Positions 33,892-44,901 of a DNA stretch of 64,000 bases are shown piece after piece. Under the pieces are notes generated by a model. It saw only the letters and a program-made list of their open reading frames with translations, was not told where the DNA came from and ran no database searches. The position numbers were made by a program, and so were the translations under genes. Within the stretch, counting starts at the first letter, position 1. Every line of letters starts with the position of its first letter. The DNA comes from Aphanomyces cochlioides (taxonomy: Eukaryota; Oomycota; Saprolegniomycetes; Saprolegniales; Verrucalvaceae): positions 372,001-436,000 of the forward strand of contig JAHQRK010000011.1 in the NCBI GenBank assembly GCA_019828595.1. The letters run 5' to 3'.

Positions 33892-35826
33892 ATGAAATTC
33901 ATTTTTCATATTTCCATGTCACGCGGAGGAACTACGGAGCCGCCTGTGAAGCGGTCGGATGGCACCGAGTCGATTCTGTCGCCAGTGCCAATCTATGTGG
34001 ATCTTCAGACAAGTCGGGGTCAAGCATCGTCAACAGGGCAGCAACCATCTCACCCGAGACAGACGGAATCGATCGTGAGCAGTCTCTTGTCCAATCTGCA
34101 TCCGTTCAAGTTGACCAAAGAGATGCGACTCATGATCCAAGCAGCGGCAGTGGAGAGCGATCTTCACAGTGGAAACACCACCCTGCATCAACGGAATGGC
34201 ACGATCGACTTGCAAGAATGCACAACCTCGCAACTGTACGACAGCCTCTGTCTCGCACATTTCAACCGGAATGGAGGTCCACTACGACCGGGTGGAGCTC
34301 TCTCGCTCTGGAGTCGATCCTGCTTTGGTCTTTTGTTGAGCTCATTGTTTGTGGGCTTTATGTTTGGTGCTCTCCCATCCACACTGCTTCGATCTGACAA
34401 ACGCATTGTGACAGTCGCTCCGTTGCTTGCACCGATATACCCTATTTACAACATCCATGCGCCATTCATGCTCTTCCCAGCTTCCTTGCGCTTTGTGATA
34501 GGTCTTTTAAGCGATTTCTTTCCCATTTGGAGCTACCGACGCAAGTCCTATATGGTTCTTGGATGGGCTCTTTCTGGCATAAGCCTCCTCGTTGGCGCAA
34601 TCTTGGTCAGCACAAAGGCTTCTGACGATGTCTCTGTCATTAATTTACTCGCAGCTTGCCTTGGAATCACCATGGCTGATGTTGCTGGCGAAGGTCTCAT
34701 GGTCGAATTTGCTCAAAGGGAAACGTTGCTTGAGCGTGGCCGCGTCCAAGCTGTTATCCTTGGCTCAAAATATCTTGGAGCAGCCTTATCCCAGTGTTAC
34801 CTGGCCGCGTTGCAAGGCCACTCTCTCATTGAGTGGACGTCAAAAGACTCAACGTATCAAGGGTTGCTCTTCAGTTTGGCAAGCATGTCTTTTGTACCAA
34901 TTCCCTTCATTGCCTTCGTCTTGGCGGAAACTCATGGCACTACTGCGCCACTTGTAGACCGCCTCGTGGGTCTTTGGAATGTCTTTCAGTCCAAAGCACT
35001 GGCATACGTCATGCTCTTTTCGTTTGTTTTCTCACTGTCCGTTCATGCTGGTGCTGGCCAAACGTCAACATTCAAGCGCGAAATCCTCGACATTGCGACC
35101 GAGCAATCGTGGCTCTATGTAAATATTCCAGGGGACGAGTCACCTCTTCCCACCTTCCTTGTTGTCGCTGCTGGCTTGGTGGCGTTTGGCTTGCCCATGA
35201 TTCTTGGCACCAAGCTTGTTGTTAAGGTCAGTTGGACAAGTACCATGGTCTGGACAACTCTTGCTGTCAGTTTGATCAGTGCGCTGCACACTTCATGGAC
35301 GACCTATGATACAGTGCGCGACGAATGGTTTTGGTTTGGTTTGCTCGTGATTCTCCAAGTTCCATCAGGATTACGTTTTCTCGTAACATTATTTCCACTC
35401 GTCGAATTGTCGGTTGTTGGCTTCGAAGCAACAATGTACAGCCTTGTCCTATCAATGCAACTTGTTGCAATTCCTGTCTCAACCGCACTGTTTAGCATCT
35501 TGGAAAAGCCACTGCGCGTGGGATTCGGCAAGGAGCTTCTCGGCAACAAAATGACAGATGCTGAATTGGTGTCGCGCGTGGCTGAATTGCGCGGGTTCAC
35601 CTATCTTCTGGGTTTTATCGTGCTATTCAGTCTCATGTGGTTGCCCAGTCAAAAGATCGACGCTCAAGTCTGGCGAAAGTTTGGTGGTTCTAGTCGCACA
35701 GTTGGCTATATTCTCGTTGGATTGTGGTGGATCATGCTAACTTTGCTTATTGTCATGGGCACATTGTCAATTTATCCATTGACATGGGCTTGTTCTCCAG
35801 CTTTGGGTGGTTCTGGTTGCAGTTAA
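33892..35826 (+). CDS. BT1/folate-biopterin transporter family membrane protein
   Basis: Intronless, 644 aa. A polar N-terminus of about 140 aa precedes roughly 12 hydrophobic helices beginning at SRSCFGLLLSSLFVGFMFGAL. Features of the BT1 (FBT) branch of the MFS fold include PASLRFVIGLLSDFFPIWSYRRKSYMVLGW after helix 2 and MADVAGEGLMVEFAQRE, which corresponds to the DSxAxxLVVExAR-type motif. The family transports folates, biopterin or related pteridines and S-adenosylmethionine in kinetoplastids and plants, and is expanded in oomycetes. The substrate here is unknown. A start at the second methionine (33916) is equally possible. Confidence 0.88.
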   Translation: MKFIFHISMSRGGTTEPPVKRSDGTESILSPVPIYVDLQTSRGQASSTGQQPSHPRQTESIVSSLLSNLHPFKLTKEMRLMIQAAAVESDLHSGNTTLHQRNGTIDLQECTTSQLYDSLCLAHFNRNGGPLRPGGALSLWSRSCFGLLLSSLFVGFMFGALPSTLLRSDKRIVTVAPLLAPIYPIYNIHAPFMLFPASLRFVIGLLSDFFPIWSYRRKSYMVLGWALSGISLLVGAILVSTKASDDVSVINLLAACLGITMADVAGEGLMVEFAQRETLLERGRVQAVILGSKYLGAALSQCYLAALQGHSLIEWTSKDSTYQGLLFSLASMSFVPIPFIAFVLAETHGTTAPLVDRLVGLWNVFQSKALAYVMLFSFVFSLSVHAGAGQTSTFKREILDIATEQSWLYVNIPGDESPLPTFLVVAAGLVAFGLPMILGTKLVVKVSWTSTMVWTTLAVSLISALHTSWTTYDTVRDEWFWFGLLVILQVPSGLRFLVTLFPLVELSVVGFEATMYSLVLSMQLVAIPVSTALFSILEKPLRVGFGKELLGNKMTDAELVSRVAELRGFTYLLGFIVLFSLMWLPSQKIDAQVWRKFGGSSRTVGYILVGLWWIMLTLLIVMGTLSIYPLTWACSPALGGSGCS

Positions 35827-35898
35827 CTGGGACAACGTCAATTCTTTCAAATTTATAGAATTGGACTACCTCAGCTCACATTTTGCATTTTCCACGAC

Positions 35899-36444
35899 AT
35901 GCCACCAAGAAAAGTCAAACCAAACGTGGTCTCGAACTTTTCTGCAAGCTTGGATTCCTTGTCTGATAATCGGCTACGATGGATACCTCTTGGGTGGCAT
36001 CGCTGTCCTTACGGTGTTTGTGCTGCCACTGGTGCGATTGAGGTTCCCGAGGCAGGCGAGTATTTGGTTGTGCTTACGTCGGAGGTCCCAAATCTGTCTG
36101 TTAAGGGGAATGGCGCCTCCCTTGAACTCAATGAGCAGTATTCAATAATCCTACCGGCAGGTGGAAAGCTCGAGTTCGGAGTCCGTCATGACGAATGGCC
36201 TCAAGACAATTTTGTCAATCCAGTGGCGTCGATCCCTTGGGTTTATCAAGGTCAACGAGATTGCCTATTAGACCGTAGGTTTGGCTTTTTTCGGGATAAT
36301 CCAATTGCTGTCAAGCATTGTTTGTTGTGTTTTCGTTGCTCTGAATTCTCGTCGCTGGTCTTGCCACGACTTCCGAGATTTCTTTGGTGTAGATTGCATC
36401 TCCTCTTCGTCCTCTTGCGAACTCTTTTTTACAAAGTCCAGTAG
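35899..36444 (+). CDS. Unrecognised protein; 3' end uncertain
   Basis: The frame begins MPPRKVKPNVVSNFS and continues through WIPLGWHRCPYGVC, GEYLVVLTSEVPNLSVKGNG and a DEWPQDNF segment, with normal codon use and a compact beta-rich look. I do not recognise the family. From about 36268 the frame is antisense to the well-supported minus-strand coding exon and loses protein-like composition, so the true end is probably near 36265 or reached by an unseen splice. The two genes would then be tail-to-tail with little or no gap. Confidence 0.5.
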   Translation: MPPRKVKPNVVSNFSASLDSLSDNRLRWIPLGWHRCPYGVCAATGAIEVPEAGEYLVVLTSEVPNLSVKGNGASLELNEQYSIILPAGGKLEFGVRHDEWPQDNFVNPVASIPWVYQGQRDCLLDRRFGFFRDNPIAVKHCLLCFRCSEFSSLVLPRLPRFLWCRLHLLFVLLRTLFYKVQ

Positions 36445-37955
36445 TCGAGCTGATTTTGGTGATTTCTTCTTTTGTTTGTCTTGACTGGGGGCACGGGCAA
36501 GAAAAGCGTCTAAAGACTCGGTCTTTTGCTTTCGAAGTTTCGCTTTCTTCTCTTCAGCTGCAATAAAAGCATCCAACGAGTCATCTCCATGGGGAGCCTT
36601 AGCTATTTCCGTCGAAATTGGTCGCTTGCGTAAGAGATTGCCACCGAGTGATCGATTCTTGATTTGGCTGTTGCTTGAAAATTGAGATGACGTGTACTGC
36701 GATGAACCTGTAGCTTTTTGCGATGTTGATTTCTTGTCAGTTGACGCAGTGCGTGGGGTCCGCGTGGGCGACTGTTTGATGGGCGAAGCCTTCTTGGTGA
36801 CATCAAATGCCAGGACATCTCCCGTTGGCTTCGTTGTGTCAAATAGCCGCTTACTTGGCGATGATTTGATCTTTCTCTGGTCAAATACTGAGGACTTCTT
36901 CGGAGATTTCTCGTCGGTGCTGGAGTGGGTCCTGGGATACCTAGCCTCTGCTTTCAATGAGGACAGCCCTGAGGGTTGATTCTGCTTCAAGCGGGGAACA
37001 ATTGAAGATGTATCAAGTCCATCCATAGGGCGGTGATTTTCGGCTGAAGGGGTATCTTGGCTTGATTTTGATGGCGCAGGAATTCGTGTGAAAAATTTGC
37101 TGATGGAAATGGTATTGACGGGAGCTTTCGCCTTCTTCCTGGGGAGCTGACTCGGTAATAAGTCATCATCTTCATTTAATTTATCGTCCATCGGTTTGCC
37201 ATACACCTTGGCATATGCATCGCGCACGACCTAAATAACGACCCATGTAAAATCTACGAAGAGCAGATATGGTACATTTTTCATTGCTGCTTTCAGAACA
37301 GCGCTTGCTGTTTCACCGCGAATTTTACCAGGTATCAATTCAAACGTGTACACTTTTCTCCATCCACCTCCTGGCGCTTGAATATCATTTCCATCCACGG
37401 CTTTGATCCGCTTGATCATTGCACTTCGACTAATCCTAATGCATACATATTTCAATCAGTCCACGAAACAAGTCGTACGTGTCTTGACTTTCAAGATGAA
37501 TTGGATAATCGTGACCCACATCGCTTCGTATACGCATCACTAATCGAAGATAGAGATCATCCATGTTTCATCCAGACGATTGTACCTTTGGATTCTCTGC
37601 GTCCTCTCGGATCTCCAGTGACGAAAACCGTGGAGTAATACGCAATGACCTCCCCGACATGGAGCTCTTCATGCTCTAGCTTGTGGTCTTCGTCGTCTTC
37701 CTCTTCGCGCTCGATTTCATCGTATCTCTCCGCATCTGTCCCGTCCATTCTACCGCGCTTGATAATTTCCGCGCCAATTCGAAAATGAGAGGTTTCATCT
37801 GATAGGTTGTAAAACAACATAGAAATTCCCAGTCAAAATGTTGTGTCATCCAGAATACCAACCAGAAAGGCCGTATTGCGACCAAATGCTCCCTCACCAC
37901 CAGAGAAACATCCATCTTTCGTCCGGAATTGACGAAATCTAGCTTCCCCTCTTGT
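36268..37955 (-). CDS. Unrecognised, probably nuclear protein with disordered Lys/Ser-rich tail; 5' end incomplete
   Basis: Exons on the minus strand: 37955-37859 (first one seen), 37798-37586, 37539-37479, 37435-37276 and 37230-36268, joined by 43-60-nt introns with matching phases. The N-terminal half is folded (FLVDETSHFRIGAEIIKRG, an acidic EREEEDDEDHKLEHEE loop, GEVIAYYSTVFVTGDPRG, GGWRKVYTFELIPGK). The last 320 aa are disordered and rich in Lys, Ser and S/T-P sites, with SISKFF, two SLDAF repeats and several basic clusters that could act as nuclear import signals. SISKFF in context fits a PCNA-interacting (PIP-like) pattern lacking the leading Gln. Upstream exons were not resolved. I do not recognise the family. 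Confidence 0.65.
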
Positions 37956-38459
37956 CTACAGGCACCACAGGATGCTGAAAGCCTGAATTCGGTCTGAAAT
38001 TAAGAGACGGAACATGGCTTGGAGGCCCCTACAGAAGATATCACTCGATGAATTGACCATCGTCGCTGGGGATTTTGGGACAAGATGCGATTGGGAGGGC
38101 ACAGACGTCCTGCTCCTTACTTTCGTTGAGAAAGAAGCGGCGTAGATCCTTGCCTATGGTCCTCAAGGATATCCGCTGGCCAAAGATGTATTCCTGGACT
38201 TGATCAATGCGCGTCTACGATAATCCACCGTACCATCGGCATGGCATGACCTGGCAAAAGACATAAAGTGTTAGAGGATTGGAGCTCTTATAATTCGAGA
38301 CGGGTTTCCAAGCAACTTTGTTTGCAAAAGATGTCGACGATGTGCTCGGTCACCGTCAAGTTGGTGTTCCATTACTGGTCATAGAGGGAGTTCATAGACA
38401 TTGGTAGGCACATCAACAAGCAGAATGTATTGAAGGAGAAAGTTATTGCAGGAGCGAAT
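37956..38459. other. Unassigned stretch, possible missing 5' exons of the minus-strand gene
   Basis: No complete gene is seen. The minus strand has short open pieces (for example FGQRISLRTIGKDLRRFF) with several GT/AG candidates, which could be first exons of the gene ending at 36268. No splice choice was clearly better than another. Confidence 0.35.
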
Positions 38460-38729
38460 TTACGACCGCATCGAGACGAAACCAGGAGCATGTTTATTCT
38501 TCTTGCGCATCTTTTTGACGGCAACGCGAGTCAAGTACAAGCCAAAGGCGACAGTGGCCAAGCCGACTAGAATGGCTTTGGGTTTGAGCGAGAGCAAACC
38601 CGCCATGATAACCAAAGCGACCTTGTAATTGAAGACGGCCAAGACAATGAGAGCAACGATGGCAATCCATGTCTGCGTGTTGGGGGCGATCTTGGCGAGG
38701 AAGGACTTGTGGTGGCGGAGCTGTGTCAT
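38460..38729 (-). CDS. 89-aa two-TM protein, copy A
   Basis: A short single-exon gene. After MTQLRHHKSFLAK come two hydrophobic helices (WIAIVALIVLAVFNYKVALVI and KAILVGLATVAFGLYLTRVAV) joined by a GLLSLKP loop, and a basic tail ending KNKHAPGFVSMRS. The paralogue at 46707-46976 has the same length and about three quarters identity, concentrated in helix 2 and the C-terminus, which supports real coding. Family and function are not recognised. A small organellar or ER membrane protein is a guess. Confidence 0.72.
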   Translation of the reverse strand: MTQLRHHKSFLAKIAPNTQTWIAIVALIVLAVFNYKVALVIMAGLLSLKPKAILVGLATVAFGLYLTRVAVKKMRKKNKHAPGFVSMRS

Positions 38730-38926
38730 GGTAAATTGAAAAATGAGCTCCTAGCCAAGGGACATCTCGATCAAACTCTTGGATGATTGCAATGTGAATT
38801 AACACATGCGCGAGCTCATATCACATGCTGCGATCGGCAGTATAATTGCTGGCAAATGCATGGATTATGCGGCAAAATGATACGATCCGATGCATTCCTC
38901 TTGGTCATTGATAACTTGCGGTGTGT

Positions 38927-40803
38927 TTACGGCGCAGTCACCACGGCGGATTCTAGACGAAGTAAAGCCATGACCAATGTCAAAGCCGTCGTCAATGCGC
39001 TTCGTTTCACTGCTGCTCCATCCAAAACTGAAGATGTGGCTTCAACTGCTGGAATGCTATCCAGAGCATCCGCGACGCATTCAACGACACGTTCTAATTG
39101 ACGATGATCACTCAAAGCGGTAGCTTTCACTCGAAGTTGCTTCACGAGATACGTTTCTGTGACACCAGCTCCAGGAACGACTGCTGGATCTACCAAGAGC
39201 GTCGTAAGACCATACATTGCCGCCTAGTCTCAGTGCATTATTCCCCAAGGAAACCACTACAACGTACTTGAACGACATGGTCCAACTCGTCGAAGGCAAT
39301 CGTATCATTGCACGGCATGATCAATGTCGAGACTGGTCGTGTCCTCGACGTTTGGGAATATCTTGTAGGTCTGCCGACGAAGCCAATAAACTTTGTGTCT
39401 CCGACTTGAACATGAGAAACTTCACTGAGGAAACCCAAATCATCTTTAGTGATCCCAGCACCGATCCAGTCACTCAACATGCGTGCTCCGCTCACTGCTT
39501 GAACATTCTCTACAGGAACCACTTGACTGAATGTATGGAGAGATAGAGCTTACCTATGTGGTGGATGGATAACCGCTCGATCGCGGCAATTCCAAGCTGG
39601 TTCAAGTACGTCGCCAAGAACGACGGGATCTTCTTTTGTGAGAGGACCAAGTGGACACCATAACCATGCAATTTGTCTGCAATGCGTCGCCAAACTAGCA
39701 TTTCAGCTTCATTTATGAAGCTCGACGACGGTGTCATTGCCTTAAGATGTCATCCTTCAAGAGATATAGAAAAGATGGCTCATACCAAATGATAATCGCC
39801 AGTGTCGACCGTGAGGGTGATCTTCAAGTCGCTCGGAGTGTCAATTACTGAAGGCCGAATCGTAACGTTGAACAGAGCAATAATGACATTCGCAAGCGGA
39901 AGCTGGGCTCGAGGACAAGACACATTGACCAAAGCCGTATGGCTCAACGCCTAGAAACAGCTTTCTTGATCGTCAGAGAGGAATCTGTACCTTAGCCGTG
40001 GATTGACTTGGTGCTTGTACTACTTTCACCAACGGACGATCCGTCGGATGATGTAAAAGCCATGGTATATGACCCACAAATGTCTGAACGAGTAGTTTAC
40101 AGAGTGAATCGGGTGCGTTTGCCACACTCTTCGGCGCCAAAATGCCACGGACGGCTGCGACAAGAGCTTCTTCGTCCTGCCATTCGATTTCTTCTTCCGT
40201 TTCAGCCATGGCAGCTACACTCCATTCTAGAGCTAAATGAAGCCCTACGATGAGATTAAGACTAATTTTTCTCAATAGGTCCTGCCTGAAAGCATCACGT
40301 GCTTGGAGATACCGAAATATCGCTCGCTGAAGAGTTCCAAGAGCAACCTACGAGATCATTCCTGAAAGTGCTAAGAGGGCAAAACTCCTGTACTTTGATA
40401 CCAACAGGATGCATAAATGTCCACCATCTCGATATTGCTTCAGCTGCAAAGAGGTTAGTCACATCGTTCATACAAGACTGGATACATGACTGTCAATGAA
40501 ATGAGCCATCAAAACTCCCACAGAGGAATCCAGACTACGCATTCCAATCGTTGGTGTTTTGCTGAGGATGCTACACGCTTTATACCTGATGCGGTCCAAG
40601 ATTCGAGATGCGCTTGACGTGAGAACAAAGGCATCCCCGCATAGTTCGTTCGCTTGCACGAGGATAAACCTTCAAATCTCCATGAAGACAAGATGTTCGA
40701 GCAAATTCACTCACTGTCCTTTCGGTCCATACGCCGTCGAACTCAAGCACCATAGTTCATACGCCAGATTCAGAATGCCCTGTGAGATCTCCTCTTTGTC
40801 CAT
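38927..40803 (-). CDS. BBS6/MKKS-like group II chaperonin-related protein (503 aa, 9 exons)
   Basis: Minus-strand exons: 40803-40715, 40669-40586, 40534-40486, 40443-40402, 40347-39991, 39950-39786, 39740-39554, 39509-39268 and 39223-38927; the sum is 504 codons. The start MDKEEISQGILNLAYE leads to LSSTAYGPKGQ, the chaperonin YGPxG motif, then TSSASRIL and DGGHLCILL at the place of the GDGTT ATPase motif, which is therefore lost. Later segments VHLVLSQKKI, CNDTIAFDELDHVVQ and PGAGVTETYLVKQLR resemble MK-KS/BBS6 (NDTAWDEL, GGGCTETHL) better than any CCT subunit. BBS6 acts in the chaperonin complex that assembles the BBSome for cilia or flagella, consistent with zoosporic biology. CCT theta is the alternative. 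It is divergent from the poly(A) polymerase gene. Confidence 0.78.
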
Positions 40804-41054
40804 CACCTATTTACATACATCAAAACGACGTATTCCCATCATTTTGTTACCTGGACATCGAACGCTTGCAGGTTGCGCGGCATCGCACTTAAAATTTGCG
40901 ATCTTTGAACTTTACCCAATTCGGATACGGATAAGACCAAAATATCCGGATATATTATCCAGGTTGATGTTAACCGGATAGCTGTTCATTCATCCGTATA
41001 ATTGTGTTCTAGGTTGGAATGTGTGTCACCATCATTCATTGTGTTACGTTGTGC
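40804..41054. promoter_or_regulatory. Divergent promoter between BBS6-like and poly(A) polymerase genes
   Basis: Only about 215-250 bases separate the two oppositely oriented start codons, so the region must serve both. It holds the 12-bp palindrome ATATCCGGATAT (40942-40953) and further GGATA copies on either side. The same TATCCGGATA core sits directly before the MCM4 ATG. Confidence 0.5.
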
Positions 41055-44000
41055 ATGATGGATCGGCGGCAAGGCGACCAACTTCTGAATGCGCTGGCGG
41101 AATTCACGGCGTTCTATGCTAAAGAAGCGAGAAGGCGACGTGGCGTAGCCAAGAAAGATCAAACCTCCGCTCGTTGTGAGATCCTTGCGTGGCTCGCTGA
41201 CTTGTCGCCGGCACAACGCGCTGCTGTTTGCATGACAGTCGATGGATCGTTTGTCCGCCTCATGATTCAAATAGCGGCCGCACCGAAATCGAAATCGCAT
41301 GCGCGAGTCGATGAATTCCAAATTCTTCGGCCTTCCAAAGCCAAAGATGCAACAACGTACTCGGTGCTTGAGCACACGCATGCCTCTTAACTCGCCTCGT
41401 CTAGAACATTTGTGCGCCGTCCGATCCTCACGTCTTACGATGGCGACGAAATCCTTGGTACATTTTGCCCTCTCACGTTCGCTCCGTGCTAACATTTCAT
41501 ATCGTAGTTCCTCGGGGGCAAGAGCTTGAAAACCAAGCATTGGCTTTTGTCGATAGCATGCGACTATTCAACACCCAGAAGTCATGCGATACATTGGGCC
41601 CATCGCTTTCTATCTTGGCAGATCTTGATGCCTTCCTCAAGTTCATGGATAGTCTTACATTTGGCGATTTTCTACGGAGCCCGCCCCCAGATGCAGCATT
41701 TCTACGTGGCGCTCCCTGGTGTGAGCTTCCTGTATAAAGTTTTCACTTGTCTGTCAATTGACCATTCTCCTAGTGGCTCGCTCAGCGTGGGTATTACTCC
41801 CTCGCGACGTATCTAGCGCATCAAATGGTAAATTTGGCCACGACTCAAGGCCTGAATTGTTCTAGGAAGTGAATATCTGGCGGCATTTCATCAATAGTCG
41901 CCATGTGCCAACGGTGGGCATGCTGGCCATCGAGCATTTGGCTGCAGAATGGCACGGAGCGTCTCCAGCCATACATGATGAAATCTGCCAACGACTAGCT
42001 CTTACAACCAAGTCATTCATCCAAGAACTTTGTCCAAGACCAACCTATTTCAGTCTCAAAACGTCCCTGGGTTTGTTGCACCAAGTGATGGAACAACAGC
42101 CACCGTCTTTGCAATCTGCTACTGCGGAGTTTAGCTTTAGTTGCTCACTCACAGAAGCAGGACGACGGCCACAAGTCGCACTAATCAAACTCCTCTGGGC
42201 TGAAGGACTACAAAAGGAATGCGCAGTACTTCTCAGTCACTCTCTTGTGAGTGGCGCGGGATTGCAGGAGGACGACAGAGCTGCGATACCAAGTCGGAAG
42301 CAGCTCAAGAAAAAAGCTCACTCGAAACAACGCAAAGCCAAGCAGCGTGACATGGCTCAGCATAAAAGTCGCCTTGCCATTGTTCTATCTGACATGTTGC
42401 GAATGCAAAAGCAGCAGCAGAAGCAAAAGGCAGCCACGCTCTCCTTAGTTGCCGCTGTCGTCGCAGATCTCGTCGACGAGGTGTGTCTCCTGAGCTCTCT
42501 CGAGCAAAATCCAAAGGATCCACCAAAACGATTAAAAAAGAAGACCAAGAAGCAATTGAAGCTTCCAAGTCCAGCGCGAGATGATGAGCGGCGGCCAGGC
42601 TTCCTCCTCCTCAATCTCGAGAATTCCCCCTCCTTCTATGGACCATTTCCCCAGACGCGGCATTTCTTTCCCGAGGAGTCATCGCAAAACTTTCCATTTG
42701 CTCTGGTACTCTACGATATTCTCGGCAAGCTATTTCACCCATGGGGCTTGTAGGACCCCCCATCGGACGAGACTTTCTTCCTCCCTGAGCTTTTCCAAGA
42801 AGACGACGACGATCGATCGCCCCAAGTCGTGTCTGGAGACTGGGGATTTCCCACTCTGTCTGCGGCGGAATGGCAAAATAGTTTCAAGTGGCGACACACC
42901 GAAACTCGACTTCCAACGTGGCTTGAGCCTCCAAGAGCAGAGCCGAAAAATCAAACTACAATTTGCGTTGATGCTTCGACGCAAGCTGACGACAACTCGA
43001 CCGTCGAAGAGCTCCAAAGTCTACTAGACCAGCAGTCCAAGGTCCTTCGTCAATGTCTTCCCTCTCATTTTGCTCACAATTTGACTTCATAGGCGATGAC
43101 AGCTATGCAAAGCGAACTCTCCATCCTTCAGCGCACTGTTCGAGACCTCCAAACGACTGTATTTACGTTGCAATCGGAATCCAAACCAACGCCACCGCCG
43201 ACGCGTTTCAATGGACTCTTTGTATCCGTGCCCACGTCGTTATTACCACCCAAGACCAAACTCCACTGGGATATTTGCGAATTCGCATCGCATCTCCAAG
43301 CGGAGACGCAAGCGCGCTTGGCAGCTCATACTGCCGTGAGCAGGTTTTGCGTTTCAGCTGTCCAAGCTCTGTGGCCGCGAGCTCAAGTCCGTCCTTATGG
43401 CTCCTTTGTCACGGGTCTTTCGCTCCCTTCCAGGTAATGCTCCAAGACTTGTCGCCTCTGACTGTGCCCAGTGATTTGGATTTAGTCATTTGTCTGCCTA
43501 AGGTCCGCCGCGATGAGCCCGCTGAGGTTATTTCTTCCTCTTCATCCAAAGATCTCAATGTTCTGTAGGCTCCTGGCGTGCTGGAAGGACGGAATGCAAT
43601 CAAAGAGACATGGCAGCAAAATCTCGCTCGGAAGCTTCGCTCCGAGTCGTGGGTCGTCCCTGAATCGGTCAAGACGATTCCAAACGCGTCGATTCCAATC
43701 ATTGCGCTGCAAACCACAGCGCCGTACCATGTCCGCCTTGATATTTCCTTTGAAGGACCAGGACACAATGGCTTGGCGACGAATGATCTTGTCCATTCGT
43801 TTCTCCATGAGCTCCCCGCGCTCGCCCCGCTCATGCTCGTGCTCAAGACATTTATTATCGACCGCGGGCTTGGCGTCGCCTACACTGGAGGTCTCTCGAG
43901 CTACGCGCTTCTTCTGATGGTCACGCGGTTCTTGCAAGAGTTTGAAGTTGGCAATCGCCACCAAGGCGTCGATACCGTCAGTACCCAGTGCAATCTTGTT

Positions 44001-44901
44001 GTGAGTACACAGAGCCGCGCGGATTTTGGGACCATGCTGCTTGGCTTTCTCGATTTCTACGGCTCCAAATTTGACCAGCGCCAAACTGGCATCAGGTAGT
44101 GAAACTCGGAGTTTCTGCCGCTCACAGCTTGGCCTGTAGTGTTGCCTCGCGATGCTTTCTCGACCGAGACGCCCTGGGGCAGCACTCGACGTCGTCGACC
44201 ATGTGGCATAATGTCCAAATGGAGCACGTCCAGTTTGAAAATCTCAACTTGAGCTCGCCGGGCTCCCGTCGGCAGAGTCTTCACTGGACAGGTCCGTTGC
44301 CTTTCAAGCAGCCCAACGACTACGATCCACACAAGTTTGATCCCGTCTACATTGAGGATCCGTTGCGTCCTGGCAACAACGTCGGCCGGAATTGCTTTCG
44401 CATCATGCAAATACGAAGAGTACGAACGAACTTCACACGTTTAAAATGTCCTCAATATCCTTGTAGGCTTTTGCATCGGCGTGGGCGACGCTCAATGAAA
44501 CTCCAGTCACATTGCCGTCGCATACTTACGTCGGCGGCGTCGCGCTACACCCGAACAACCTCCTTCGAAGCATTCTAACATGCACGAGTGAACCAAAGTA
44601 CAAGCCCCACGCTCCATTTGACCAGAGCCCTCCACCCACAACATGTCCGCACCATTACCATCCACTGTCGTCGCCAGTTCGACAGCCGCCTCTACGACAA
44701 AATTCAGTCGGCAAGTCCAAGAAACAACGACATCAAATGCCCCAGAGACGCCACAGCGAATGTGTCAACGACGTACAGAGCATCACGCGGCCTAGCAGCC
44801 AGGATTGCCTCAGTCCTTCCAGCGCACGGTCGCTCAGTTTTGCCGACGTCGTCGGGAAGCAGTTCCAAAGCGAAGACGACCGATCGGACGTGGTGATTTG
44901 A
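41055..44901 (+). CDS. Non-canonical poly(A) RNA polymerase, TRF4/PAPD5-like, with about 600-aa N-terminal extension
   Basis: Exons 41055-41363, 41405-41731, 41774-41827, 41866-42705, 42754-43041, 43093-43433, 43472-43526, 43569-44095, 44140-44419 and 44467-44901 add to 1,152 codons. The nucleotidyltransferase core near residues 700-780 has YGSFVTGLSLPSSDLDLVICLP, i.e. the GS motif and catalytic DxD (exon junction inside). Next are IPIIALQTT and VDISFEGPGHNG-like LDISFEGPGHNGLA (third Asp), and the PAP-associated domain GGLSSYALLLMV ... LLGFLDFYGSKFD and NVGRNCFRI. TRF4-type enzymes add short A tails to nuclear RNAs for exosome decay. The long N-terminus has a Lys/Gln-rich stretch and a coiled-coil-like segment and is not recognised. 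An upstream in-frame ATG at 41019 is also possible. Confidence 0.88.

Noticed and set aside
36268..36444. C-terminal extension of the plus-strand protein starting at 35899
   Set aside because: It is antisense to a well-supported minus-strand coding exon and has no protein-like composition.
38927..40803. Plain CCT subunit gene
   Set aside because: The GDGTT ATPase motif is replaced by DGGHL and the CNDTIAFDEL...TETYL region fits MKKS better; CCT is kept only as an alternative.
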